Part shown: positions 34,280 to 45,227 of the stretch, piece by piece | Position numbering within the stretch: the first letter of the stretch is position 1 | Layout of the letters: every line of letters begins with the position of its first letter | Assembly: GCA_029718625.1 (NCBI GenBank) | Contig: CM056380.1 | Location: forward strand, 114,400,746 to 114,464,745 | Direction: 5' to 3' | Length of the DNA stretch: 64,000 nt | Source: Synaphobranchus kaupii | Taxonomy: Eukaryota > Chordata > Actinopteri > Anguilliformes > Synaphobranchidae | The notes under the pieces: generated by a model | Told to the model about the DNA's origin: nothing | The model's input: only the letters and a program-made list of their open reading frames with translations | Database searches by the model: none | Position numbers and translations under genes: made by a program

Positions 34280-34657
34280 TTAGGCTGTGACTGGCAGCTG
34301 TTTGGGATGGACCTACCCAGACTCCACACAGAGGTGCTGCACTTAGGCTGTGACTGGCAGCTGTTTGGGATGGACCTACCCAGACTCCATACAGAGGTGC
34401 TGCACTTAGGCTGTGACTGGAAGCTGTTTGGGATGGACCTACCCAGACTCCACACAGAGGTGCTGCACTTAGGCTGTGACTGGCAGCTGTTTGGGATGGA
34501 CCTACCCAGACTCCACACAGAGGTGCTGCACTTAGGCTGTGACTGGCAGCTGTTTGGGATGGACCGACCCAGACTCCACACAGAGGTGCTGCACTTAGGC
34601 TGTGACTGGCAGCTGTTTGGGATGGACCTACCCAGACTCCACACAGAGGTGCTGCCT
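34280..34657. repeat. 63-bp in-frame minisatellite within ORF2 C-terminal region, 6 copies
   Basis: Units begin TTAGGCTGTGACTGGCAG at 34280, 34343, 34406, 34469, 34532 and 34595. Each is 63 bases, or 21 codons (LGCDWQLFGMDLPRLHTEVL plus one residue). Copies differ by only a few substitutions. One such unit belongs to a normal Tx1-like protein; the rest are a later expansion. The antisense 153-codon ORF at 34183-34644 is a shadow. Confidence 0.95.
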
Positions 34658-35827
34658 GAATTTTATTGGAGTGTTTTGAATGCTTGGGAGTTGCTGAAGG
34701 TGGAGAGGCGCGAGGAAACGGTGACTGTAGACTCCGTTTTGCAGGAGTGTTTGTTTTTTAACCTTCTTATTCCTGACGCAGCTCTCCGCTCTGGTGTCAT
34801 GCTCCACGCCTTTATAAGGGGTGGAGTAAAAAAAATGGGAGACTTGGTGAAGCTGTAGAAGGGGACTTGGAAACCTGCAGAGGAGTTAGCCAGGACTTTG
34901 GCAGTTCACTCCGTCAGATGGTGTCAGCAGTGGCTGAAACGCCTAAAAAGCTGTCTCCCCCCTTGTGTACAGGAGGCAATGGAGGAGGCTTTGGACAACA
35001 GGTGCAGAACAGGTTTGGACTTAATGGGACGGGGCCCTCCTTCTGGGTGGGACCTGCAGTTCAATCATTTCAGGGTCCTTTTTTGAGAGAGTTTCTCGCT
35101 CAAGCAATGCAATTTCAGGGAACAGAAAAGAAAATGTTGTATTCTTGGTGTGTGAGAGTGATGCATGCTGCTTCCCTGGGGTCTCGGCCTCGGTCCAAGT
35201 GGGCAGAGAGGTTCAAAGGTGAAGGGGAGCTGTCCCCTGCATGGAGAACATGCTACAAGCCTCCACTGCCAAAAAGTTCAGGAGACCTGCAGTGGCGAAT
35301 TATCCACAGGATAATTTCAGCAGGGCGGTATCTGAACCGGGTAGATTCTAACATCAGCCCAGATTGTGTATTCTGTGGGACAGAAGAGACAGTGGAACAT
35401 ATGTTTTTAGACTGCCCCAGACTCCGTTTCCTCTTAGAGTTTTTAAAAACAATTCTGGAACCACTTGGGGTCATTGTTGATGAAATAATATTCATATTAT
35501 GACTCAAGTACAAGAAAGCAATAAAGCACAGAGTTGAATTGGTTAATTTTGTGTTAGGCCAAGCAAAATTGGCCATGTGGACCACAAGAAAGCACCAGAT
35601 TAAAGGAACAGGTCCAGTAGATGTGGTAATGTGGCTACAGTTCCTGATCATTTCCAGGTTAAAGCTGGAGATCACTTATTATGCACTGATGATGGATTTG
35701 GGGGCCTTTGAGTCAAAATGGTGTGTAAATGATTGCCTGTGCTCAATGAATGAAGGACAGTTAGTTCTGCATGTTTGAAGTTTGTTACAGTTTTTTTTCT
35801 TTTCTTTCTGGGATACTGTTTTTTTTG

Positions 35828-35832
<5 letters not shown>

Positions 35833-35900
<68 letters not shown>
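35833..35900. repeat. (TC)34 microsatellite at the LINE 3' end
   Basis: Thirty-four TC units directly after the LINE 3' region, in the same sense as the array at the 5' end. The RERERE-type ORFs on the minus strand are translations of it. Confidence 0.95.
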
Positions 35901-35903
<3 letters not shown>

Positions 35904-37117
35904 GCTTTGATGGTTGCCATTGGCATGTTTTACATTTTTAACATTAAAATGGGACTGGGACTTTGGGTTAAAAACAAGGTGCGTATATAGATCACTAGGA
36001 TTCAGTAAATGCATTCATTAAAGATCCACACTTCGATGTTTTTCAATTAAGATAAGGCTAAAGATTCTAATGTTTTGGAATACTGCCTTCATTAGTCTTA
36101 TATACTCGATCATTTACAGCCGAACTCTAAAACCATCACCACAGGTGTGAAGGTTAATCAAAGCGAAATTGGTTGTTTGGAAAGTGCTGAAAACGGCAGA
36201 ACCTTCTTATAATCACAGATTTCGCTTCTGAAATAACAGGCTTTGCCTGACTGCGTCAGTGTTTGCATTGGCACCAGTATTTACGATGCCGATTTCTGCT
36301 TACTTTTGAAGGTGCAGTGAGATGTCCAAAGCCATCCTCAGCGAGCAGTAAGGACCAGTTTTCCATTTCTGTTGTATGGACTGCAAAATGCATACCGCTA
36401 TCCCGTCTGTAATGGGTGGTCAGCTCTGCGCTGATGGATTCCCTGTGATGCACTTTTAGCTTCCTGCAAATAACAGGGTCGCTCACCTTGACACGTAATT
36501 TACGGATGAAAAATGGCGTTTTTTCATTAGTCTGCCAGAACGGTTACAGCGGTGGACCTTTACCACGCTGTTAATGTGCAAATAGCTGCAAAACATGATA
36601 TGTGATTACTGACTCCTCTCAAAACTTAAAGGTGAGGCTTATTACAGGTGTGCAGAAATGTATAGAGGCAAAAATAATAATAATTCAGAAACCCGCAGAT
36701 TAAATTTGTGGAGTGAGTTATTTTCCTCTGAGCCAGCAAACTGCTTATTTCCCCATAGACGCTTTGTTGGTTATCGTGAGAGCACAAATTCAGGCAAATT
36801 TAGTTTTTGTTTAAAGAACGCTCAAAAGATTACTGCATTACAAACCAGGAGAGGAAAATGCTGTACACACATGATGATGATTGCTTAGTATCGCAAGCAC
36901 TGGACATGATTACACTTTTCAAAAATCTTACAACATCAACCTTTACAACATCAACCGGTGAGAACAAAAGTTTTGTGTTTTTTTTAGACTACAGTCATCA
37001 TTTATAATGCACAAATGAATATCTCAAATATTTATTTCAACTTGATATTGCAAGAGCATTACAACATTCCACAAGGAATTTCAATTTGCAGTTCCAGTCT
37101 ACTGAGCAGGACGAGGT
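35901..37117. other. Unrecognised; possible conserved non-coding segment at 36030-36330
   Basis: No gene. 36030-36330 lacks repeat features and has AATTAAGATAAGG and GGTTAATCAAAGCG-type words that would suit regulatory DNA. Conservation is untested. Confidence 0.4.
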
Positions 37118-37682
37118 GTGATTTGTGTGTTCTCATTGTTGTGCTTTGTGTGTTCTTATTGTTGTGCTTTGTGTGTTCTTATTGTTGTGCTTTGTGTGTT
37201 CTTATTGTTGTGATTTGTGTGTTCTTATTGTTGTGCTTTGTGTGTTCTTATTGTTGTGCTTTGTGTGTTCTTATTGTTGTGCTTTGTGTGTTCTTATTGT
37301 TGTGATTTGTGTGTTCTCATTGTTGTGCTTTGTGTGTTCTCATTGTTGTGATTTGTGTGTTCTCATTGTTGTGCTTTGTGTGTTCTTATTGTTGTGCTTT
37401 GTGTGTTCTTATTGTTGTGCTTTGTGTGTTCTTATTGTTGTGCTTTGTGTGTTCTCATTGTTGTGCTTTGTGTGTTCTCATTGTTGTGCTTTGTGTGTTG
37501 TTATTGTTGTGCTTTGTGTGTTCTTATTGTTGTGCTTTGTGTGTTCTTATTGTTGTGCTTTGTGTGTTCTCATTGTTGTGCTTTGTGTGTTCTCATTGTT
37601 GTGCTTTGTGTGTTGTTATTGTTGTGCTTTGTGTGTTCTCATTGTTGTGCTTTGTGTGTTCATATTGTTGTGCTTTGTGTGT
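37118..37682. repeat. 23-bp minisatellite, 24 copies plus a partial unit
   Basis: The unit is GTG(C/A)TTTGTGTGTTCTTATT plus GTT. Starts recur every 23 bases from 37118 to 37670. Variation is confined to a few sites (C/A at position 4; the TTAT, TCAT, GTTAT and CATAT variants). The period is not a multiple of three, so all three plus frames are open and encode the same 23-residue C/V/L/F-rich cycle. The 96-205-codon ORFs are artefacts of this. Confidence 0.95.
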
Positions 37683-38222
37683 TTCTGGCTTTTCTTTTCC
37701 CATCTGTCAGTCTCAGAGGAACATGCTGACAATGCTTATTAGAAATAAAGGCGATGAAATGCAGCAGGGTATTGGGCACGTGCAGTTTTGCTCTTGCACG
37801 GGAAGATTTGCGGCGCAGGCATCATTTCAAGGAAGATCATCGGAAATCCCAGGGAATAGGGAAGGAAAAAGGGAATAATCCCTCAATCTTCTTTAATGCA
37901 TGCAGCGTCAGACCCACAATAAGCAAAGAGTGACCATTAAAAGTTAATTTCTTTCTCTGCACAGTTCGTCCATGCTGAATAGAGAATAAAACTGGCTAGA
38001 GGATTTTAATTAAATTTTTTTTTAGCATGATTCGGTTTGAAGAGTCCATTTCAGATACCCAGCCTGTATGTGCTTAAAAGACAATATCAAGTATTGATTT
38101 CACAGATTGAGTCCATTGTACAAAACTGTGTGCATTAGTGAACAGACAAGTAAAAATACAATACAGTACAATTATAAAACAGCACACTAATACACTAATA
38201 ATTAAATGCAATACAATTATAA
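37683..38222. other. Unrecognised non-coding DNA
   Basis: No gene. The part near 38150-38220 is rich in AATACAATTATAA-type sequence. Confidence 0.5.
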
Positions 38223-38224
38223 TA

Positions 38225-38731
38225 CACTGCCTGGCCAAAATAAAAAGTCGTCATTGCACCCATCATGCATAGTGCCCACTGTACAAGCAGTACAGGTCTA
38301 GGCTCAGCAACGTTATGCAGCAATAAAATTAAGTCAGCTGAGTACCTGAATGTACTGAATGACCAGGTTATCCCATCAATGGGCATATTCCAGGACGACA
38401 ATGCCAAGATTCATCGGGCTCAAATTATGAAAGAGTGGTTCAGGGAGCATGAGGAATCATTTTCACACATGAATTGGCCACCAGAATCCTGACCTTAACC
38501 CCATTGAAAGTCTTTGGGATGTGCTGGAGAAGACTTTATGGAGTGGTTTGACTCTCCCATCGTCAATACAAGATCTTGGCCAAAATTTTATGCAACTCTG
38601 GACGGAAATAAATGTTGTGACGTTGCATAAGGTTGTCAAAACAATGCCACGATGAATGCGTGCTGTAATCAAAGCTAAAGGCGGTCCGACTAAATATTAG
38701 AGCTTGCAACTTTTTTTTTGGCCAGGCAGTA
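38225..38731 (+). mobile_element. Tc1-like transposon, internally deleted
   Basis: The end CACTGCCTGGCCAAAA is mirrored by TTTTGGCCAGGCAGTA, with TA on each side (38223-38224 and 38732-38733). At 507 bp it is about a third of a full Tc1 element. The interior is the C-terminal third of a DDE transposase, so the copy lost its DNA-binding half by internal deletion. Confidence 0.85.
38265..38655 (+). pseudogene. Tc1 transposase C-terminal remnant
   Basis: The first frame has [26 protein letters not shown], holding the second catalytic Asp (QDDNA), then HMNWPPES. A one-base loss at about 38490 shifts the frame, which continues [17 protein letters not shown] with the third catalytic acidic residue (Glu of NPIE). 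It then runs through QDLGQNFMQLWTEINVVTLHKVV to a stop. The enzyme would cut at TA sites and move the element. It lacks the helix-turn-helix region and first Asp and is not functional. Confidence 0.8.
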
Positions 38732-38733
38732 TA

Positions 38734-41671
38734 TAACACAAAACAATAATAAAGTAATACAATACAATTACACTACAATATAATTATATATTTTGCCTTG
38801 TATTCAAATTGGCATTTTGCAGTACTACAGTTTGTTTTGTTGAATATTCTTAAACTACCATTCTTGTATTGTCTGTCACTTTCCTTGTATGTTCTCTTTA
38901 GCTAAAATTGGCCTGGAGGGATTGGTTAAAAAAAATGATATTGGTGAGGGATTTATTAAAAATGACGCTGGTGACCCAGCATAAATCGCATATATTATAT
39001 TCAACGTAGTTCTCTCGCAGGGCATGGCCATGCACATATTGCTGAGATAAAATTAATGTCCTCTCCGTGTATCAGGTTGCTCATTACTTTCTACTGAAAA
39101 GAACGTGTTCTCTTCCTCCACTGCATTAAATCATGTCTCTGGAAGGTTCCACGGTGAACGCATGCGTCATGCATGTCATCATTCACAAAACTTATAATAG
39201 ATTTCTAAAAAGTTGCTGCACACGTTCCTTTCTCCAAAAACCCATAGCACAAGTACCACTGGATTATAAAAGAATGCCAGTTTCATGACAAACAATTTCA
39301 TAAGATGCTTCCAGCCCCATTTGTGCCGTAAACCCCATATATACTGGAGGTGCATGTTATATTATTTCCTATGCAGCAAAATGGAGTACACTTACTTACT
39401 TGGGCTCATATAAACATGGTTAGAGTTGATTTAACACCGTTGGAGTTTCCAGGTTGTGCTTAGATCATGAATCTTTCACATTAAATAGGTAGAAAACAAA
39501 ACTTAAAGCTGCAGTAGGCAACTTTCTCAGCAGTCACAATGTTGTTAAAACATTTCGAAAGTCATAGCACCCGTTGACCCTGCCCACAGAGAAAGAGACG
39601 CACACAAACAATAACTGCATTATTAATAATAACTGCATTATGTATCATTAAAAATACATTGTATATGGCCAGTTGACAGAATGGAGAAGACCATGACTGT
39701 TTCACCTCTGAAATGGGATGCCATTTGTCGAGTCGAGATCCTCTCTATCTGTAACTGTGGGTGTCGACACAATATGGTATTCTTAATTTTTGACCTTCTG
39801 TTCTCTGCAATGCTATGCTGTCACCGGTTACCATGGCATTTTTCATTTCACACAGGGTAAACCGTAAGGAGTCTGACAAAATGTAACCCCAATACCACAA
39901 ACAGCATTTGTGGATGTTTACCATGTGAGTCTGCTGGTGAGGAGAGGTGAGCCCCGACACACCAGGCCATGTAGCTCTGTGCTGAATCACATTTTACTTT
40001 GACACCCACAAAAAATGGCATGATTGCTAAAACTCCCCTTTTGTAGTACCTCAGTACGGCAGTCATGAGAAGTACCAGCAGGACTGCGATGGATCTAAAA
40101 AGGTAAGAAAAGTGGCATGTGGTTTCATTAAGGCCTCGGGAAAATAAAGAAAGATGAACTGCCGTATTATACCGCAAGTCTGACAAAGGAAATGTCAGAG
40201 CAAAAACAACTTCAAAGAATAGAAAGTTCATCATTAAACCTGTAGATAGCTGCACGTCTCTTTCAGCAGGATGCAAACTGCAGCCAACAACAATAACCTG
40301 GAGCCATTGTATTCAAACTTCAAACTTTGCAGACACTAATGCAAGCTAAATTAATATATATGTTTCCAAATAAACAGTATATAACCGTATAATGCAACAA
40401 GACATAGAACTTTTAGAAAAGAGAATTGAGAATTGGAAACGTGATGATTTGTGTACATTAGTTATTCCAGGAATCTGCTGTTATGGGTAAGCAAGTGGGG
40501 AAAAAGCTAACTTTACCTGTCTGGAAAGTACTCCTGATTATGAACAGGACAGTACAGAAGCGAATATCAGAATCCATTGACCTTGAAGATAACATCCAGA
40601 TGAGAAACTCTTTATGGCACGTACTCACAATATGGATTTATTTCCATCGAAGCAAGTGAAGAAAGTGTGGTCACACTCCAGCAAATGACATTCTCAAGCT
40701 GGACCCAATTAAAATGTCAGTTAGAAACAACAGGTATCAACCTCCTTCAAAAATGAGTTATAGCCTACTATGAAAATATAGCATAGACTCCAGCCTCATT
40801 TTCAGTGTCTCTATCATATTGATAAGTGAGAAATTCTTTATTAACATGGTCATCAATCACCAGAAGCAGTGTATCTGAAATACAAATGTGGCCTTTTGTC
40901 TGGCACCATGGTTAGTTTTATAAATCTAAATCTTGTCAGAAAATGTCCATGAGCAATTTAAGACCAACTGCAGGTCTGTTGAGGTAACAGTGGCCATGTC
41001 CAAATCAGCACTTTTCCACACTATTGAGTAGCCTTGGTGAGTAGATAGGATGAGAAAGTCGTTGAGTAGGCGAAGATTTAGCAAATTGCAGTATACTTGA
41101 AACATCCGGATGACACACTTACTTCCAGGGTTTTGCTGAGTATATTCGGGAGCACACTTTTCAAGAAGTACATACAAACATTTTGGTCGCATAAATATGA
41201 CGTGAGCTTCGTTTAAAAAAAAAATGAGGCGCAGCTTCGCTGACGTTTTCCTTGAAATGCAACAAAAACAACACGTGTCGTCCATGTCCATGTACGCAGG
41301 TGCATTAGATAGAGCTCTGATTAGGACACGGCCTATGTGGCAAAGCTGGCTTTATCTGAAACACTGAGACATAACATTTCTGCCCGAGAAGAATTATTCA
41401 GCAAATCAATAAAGGCCCAGCGACTGGACCCAAATTATTTGATATTCTCAATGGCGTATTTTCCATTAAGGAGCTAATATGTGAAGCCACACTTGGCAAT
41501 CTGAACCAGCAGTGTCCTTTTGTCTTCTACAAGAAGACGGTCGAAGGGTTTCCAAAGCAACGGTGCTGAAAAAAAAACCCCCCGAAACCTCCAGCACACA
41601 AAATATGGCCCAATAGTGTGTCCAGCAGTGTGTCAGGTGCAAACTTGTGTTAATTACATATTTCAAATGTT
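38734..41671. other. Long stretch without recognised gene
   Basis: No family recognised in the ORFs here, including those of 142 (39848-40276, minus) and 121 codons (40926-41291, minus). These have no domain and no supporting splice context. Confidence 0.5.
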
Positions 41672-41675
41672 TTAA

Positions 41676-41921
41676 CCCTTTAGAGGCTGAAAATGGGAAG
41701 AATAAACAAAACGGTCTTTCAAGAGATTTTATTATATAAGTGGTTTATCTTATATTCAAGAGATTTATTACATATTAAAATGTAAAAAGGCTCCAGCTTC
41801 CCTGAGAATTGAACAAAATATATGAACAAAACAATATCTGAAGATGTACAATTGTATGAAAGAGATTTTTTTTTCTTCAAAATTTCTGCAATCTACAGGA
41901 ATGTTACTGGTGTCCAAAGGG
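41676..41921. mobile_element. Probable piggyBac-like MITE
   Basis: The ends CCCTTTAGAGGCTG and, inverted, CCCTTTGGACACCA share CCCTTT, the usual start of piggyBac-type ends. The left flank is TTAA (41672-41675). The right flank is TTAG (41922-41925), one base from the expected duplication. 246 bp, AT-rich, non-coding. Confidence 0.45.
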
Positions 41922-41925
41922 TTAG

Positions 41926-44549
41926 AACGGTCTACGTAATTATTTTGCCGAGGTCTGGTTGGGTGCCGCAGTTAAAATGGGTAACTTTGGCCTGAGGAAG
42001 CAACCTGTTCAAAAGCAACCGAAAGCAATTTTTGGTGACATAAGTGCTGATTGCAGTGGCCTGTTCCTGCACCCTGAGACATAAGGGCCCATCCTGTGGA
42101 AATGCCCTACAACTGAGAACTGAGGTGAAAATGCCTCCCATGGATGTATTTAGCCATACAAAGAAAAGAGGTACAATGACTGACCTCACCTGACCCTTTT
42201 AAAGTCTTGCATTACGTAAGATCAATGGCTTCGCTTAAGAAAACTACCGAAGAAACAAATCCATATTCCTATTTGCAGACAATATGGATCCCATCAGGAA
42301 TAACTCATGAATCTGTGTAAAAGTATCTTCTGGAAATCAATGTTATCCCTCGTCCCCAATACCCCCCCCCCCCCCCCCCCCTAAACTAAGGTGAGTGGAT
42401 CATAAATCCATTTCTTACATGGCAGAGACTCAGTTTTCAAATTACATTTATGTGTCACATATGACATCAAAATGCAAAGTGACTAAACCCTGCCGTTGCG
42501 TTTCACAAAGCCGTCAGTGCTCGGCAGTGCTGCTGTGAGCGAATCAGAAGAGTGAACGCTCTGTGGTATACGCTGGCGTGTGGACGCCGTCGCGGTAAAT
42601 CCACACGCTGCCGGCGATTCAGAATCGAGGAACGCACTAATGAACGGAGAAATGTTTTAAAAGGTGGTCAAGCTGCAAAACTTACTTATGTCGGTAACAG
42701 CCAAATGTAAGCATGTAGACGCACTGAATGATCCTCAGTAATATCTTTGTGTTTCGTTGTTAGAGAATTATCTTACAGTTTATTACAGTATATCAAAGCA
42801 TTTCTAAACAAACAGTAATGCTTAGTCATGATTAATCACCCCCCCCCCCCTCTCTGCTGACTCATTATATAGCGCATTATATAGCGCAGCAGATGAAGGG
42901 CCCTTTTTACGAGATGTGTGCACTTTATGATGCAAAGACCAAATGTCTGACATAGAGCAAATTCCATGTAAGGCTTTAACTATAGCATTACTGCAAAGTC
43001 AAATGAGTGGCATAGGGATTCTGGGTAAAAAAGGTTTTGCACATGCAAAAAGGTCTTAGTAAATCAGGCCCTTAGAGTTTGTTCCAAAACCTTATTGATT
43101 TATCTCCTTGTCATTTCGACGAATGTGAAAATGTACAGGGTATGCGCTCTGTTCTCAAATCAGAAACTAGAGCCAAATCCGCCTGGTCAAGGTGATCTTG
43201 ACTTGACTTGCATCCGAAACCCATGAGAGCAGAAGTGGAATCAATCAGAGATGTACGCATATTCTTATTGTTTCGTTTGAAACTCACACACTATTACTGC
43301 AGGTTATGTTTCGGTTAGCTTCCAGGATATTTTCTGAGGGTATGCAACTCAGAGCAGAATGAGATGGTAAAGGCAACTGTCCAAAAGTTTGAGCAGTTGA
43401 GGACACTGTTTTCACTGTTGGAATAAAAACTTTGTAGGGAACGCCAAATTAATCACAGAAATGCAACTTCCTCCATTATGGTAACTACAGTAACTCCCAT
43501 GTACTTCTGTGTTGTGTCCTTGTTTGCTCACGAGAATTCCAGGATAACTTTGTTGTGAGTCAAAATGAGTTTGCATGACAACAGTATCAACCGAAACCCA
43601 GCATCCGTCCGAACGGGACAGGGTTTATATGTAAACTTGGTTTCAGAACAAAGAATATTTTTCACCAGGTTCAGCAGACATGCCACGCTTTCTGATTCAC
43701 TGTTTGGGAAAGACGCCTGAGGTAGCTCAGGATAATCCACGCTGAAATAAGAGGCGGTGTCTCGACTAAGGCACCCACGCACTGTGTGGCTCGCTAAAGG
43801 GGGGAAACTCGCATTGATTAATTAAATACTTTTAGCCCAATGCTGCTATTTGCATTCTACTTCATAACATTTTGCCAATGAAAACCTTGCTTAACAGGTA
43901 CCTTGAAGCAACAAATGCAGTCCAGTATTCTGATACCACTCAAAATATTTTCCCGTTTTCTTGAATTATAAAAATTGAATTACCAATTATTCAGTCATCT
44001 TCCTTCTAGTCATTATAATTCATACGTGCAATATGGACATTAACATAACTACTACAGAATTAGATGACTTATTCTTTGGGGAATGGGGATATTATTTATT
44101 ATTGCATTATTTTATTTATATATAAATATATTGCATATTATGGGAAATAATTTGCTTTGCAGCAGCATGAGAATAAAAAGAATAAACTTGCTCATCCCCA
44201 GGTAAATCCAACCCATACTGTCAGAATCTAAATTTAAGTATAATAATATAACCAATAGGAAGAGTTCTTAAATTAAATGAAAACATTTTTGTTTACTTGA
44301 TTAGGGTTTTTTCTAGATTAGATGACTGAGGGGCTATTTAACATCGTCAAGATAAGAATTAATTGGAAGATTCCCAGCTACATGTAGGTACTTAATATAC
44401 AATAGCTATGATATACCTGAATATGTTATGTGATTGTGTTGCCATACCAACATACAGTATGTATTCCTTACTTTTAAATGTTTTTTAAATAAAATAAGTT
44501 TAAACGTAATACGTTTCACATATTACAGTAATTTCAGGGACACTGAAAA
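41926..44549. other. No gene recognised; contains two poly-C tracts
   Basis: Contains C20 at 42362-42381 and C12 at 42839-42850. The short ORFs at 41932-42189 and 43528-43782 (both minus) have no recognisable domain. Confidence 0.5.
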
Positions 44550-45180
44550 AAAATAAAAGCAATCGGCCTGTTTCATTTGAACTGTTTTCCATAGGCGTCT
44601 GTACTAAATGCCCTTAACTGCACAAGCCTAATGAAGTAGTCCAGGCCTCAGGCCCTCTAAACTGTCCCCATATTCTCTCTAAAGAGATTGTAAGGCCTTG
44701 TGAGACCTGATGCAAAAAGGATCAAAATGGCTCCTGAGATCATTCAGGCTCATAGTAATGTAGATATTCTGTCTGATCTCTGTAGGAAAACACTTTGACC
44801 CTCTGAGCGTACCTCAACATCTTGAGATTAAATTAAAGCTCCTCTTCAAGGTCAGATCTCAGCGGCGGCAGTGATTGGGGAAAAACACCCCGCCCAGACT
44901 GTTTGCACTGAAGGCTTAATTTACATTGAGCCACATTAATTAAAGTTCCATGTGCTTAATTTTAGCCTCATCTCAGATTTGGAAGATATTAACTCAGATC
45001 CCTGTGATTAAACCTTTTTATTCCTCCCCTGTCGTGAATTTTTTATCCACTCCACCTACACCGGCCCCTGATTAAGAGACACTGGCAACCAGGAGACCGT
45101 GGGCCCAAAACTGTGTCATACACGCTCAAGTCTTTCCTGACTGCAATTATATTCACACCTGCAGAGAAACTTCATTTGAC
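44550..45180. other. Candidate conserved non-coding element
   Basis: About 600 bases without repeats or long ORFs. Several homeobox-like AT words (GATTAAATTAAAG, ACATTAATTAAAG) alternate with GC-richer words. The texture fits a distal enhancer. This is judgement from one sequence, not a comparison. Confidence 0.25.
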
Positions 45181-45184
45181 CTAA

Positions 45185-45227
45185 CCCCCCCCCCCCCCCC
45201 CTCTAAAAAAAAAAAAAAAAAAAAAAA
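45185..45227. repeat. Poly-C (17) followed by poly-A (23)
   Basis: C17 at 45185-45201 then CT and A23 at 45205-45227. Confidence 0.9.

Larger units (their letters stand above)
31546..35778 (+). pseudogene. Tx1-like LINE ORF2 (AP endonuclease and reverse transcriptase), broken
   Basis: The likely start is ATG 31546 (MGFQIASLNVN). One frameshift occurs in that first endonuclease motif and another near 31750. The endonuclease then runs through ALVQETH, INVYAPNKG and VGGDFN. The last motif, normally S-D-H, reads S-H-H (codon 32152). RT follows: APGLDGLPAD, then a stop and frameshift in an A tract (32992-33002), RRAVISLLPKKG, motif A as IEQEKAFD with Glu at 33345 where the family has Asp, GIRQGCPLSGMLY, and YADD at 33651-33662. 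After TAA at 34065, further shifts and a stop follow. The C-terminal CVFCGTEETVEHMFLDCPRL precedes the end at 35778. The enzyme would nick DNA and copy LINE RNA. At least five frame disruptions and two altered catalytic positions make it a pseudogene. Confidence 0.8.
30361..35832 (+). mobile_element. Tx1-clade (L1-like) LINE, degenerate, in a (TC)n array
   Basis: About 5.5 kb with the order of a two-ORF L1-like element of the Tx1 clade: ORF1 with a CCHC knuckle, then ORF2 with an AP endonuclease, reverse transcriptase and C-terminal CCHC-type motif. It starts directly after (CT)16 and ends in (TC)34 on the same strand, so both edges lie in one microsatellite type. ORF1 lacks its usual N-terminal part, so the copy is 5'-truncated. 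No poly-A tail is visible between the last stop and the TC array. Several frameshifts, a stop in an A tract and two tandem-repeat expansions mark it as inactive. Domains are read from translation; clade is by similarity to known Tx1 proteins. Confidence 0.85.

Noticed and set aside
34183..34644. 153-codon minus-strand ORF with 21-residue repeats
   Set aside because: Antisense shadow of the 63-bp in-frame repeat of the LINE ORF2.
35672..36014. Minus-strand ORFs with RERERE runs
   Set aside because: Translation of the (TC)34 microsatellite.
37125..37742. 205-codon Cys/Leu/Val-rich ORF resembling a membrane protein
   Set aside because: It is the translation of a 23-bp minisatellite that is open in all three frames.
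39848..40276. 142-codon minus-strand ORF
   Set aside because: Looks hydrophobic in places, but no family resemblance and no neighbouring exon signals.
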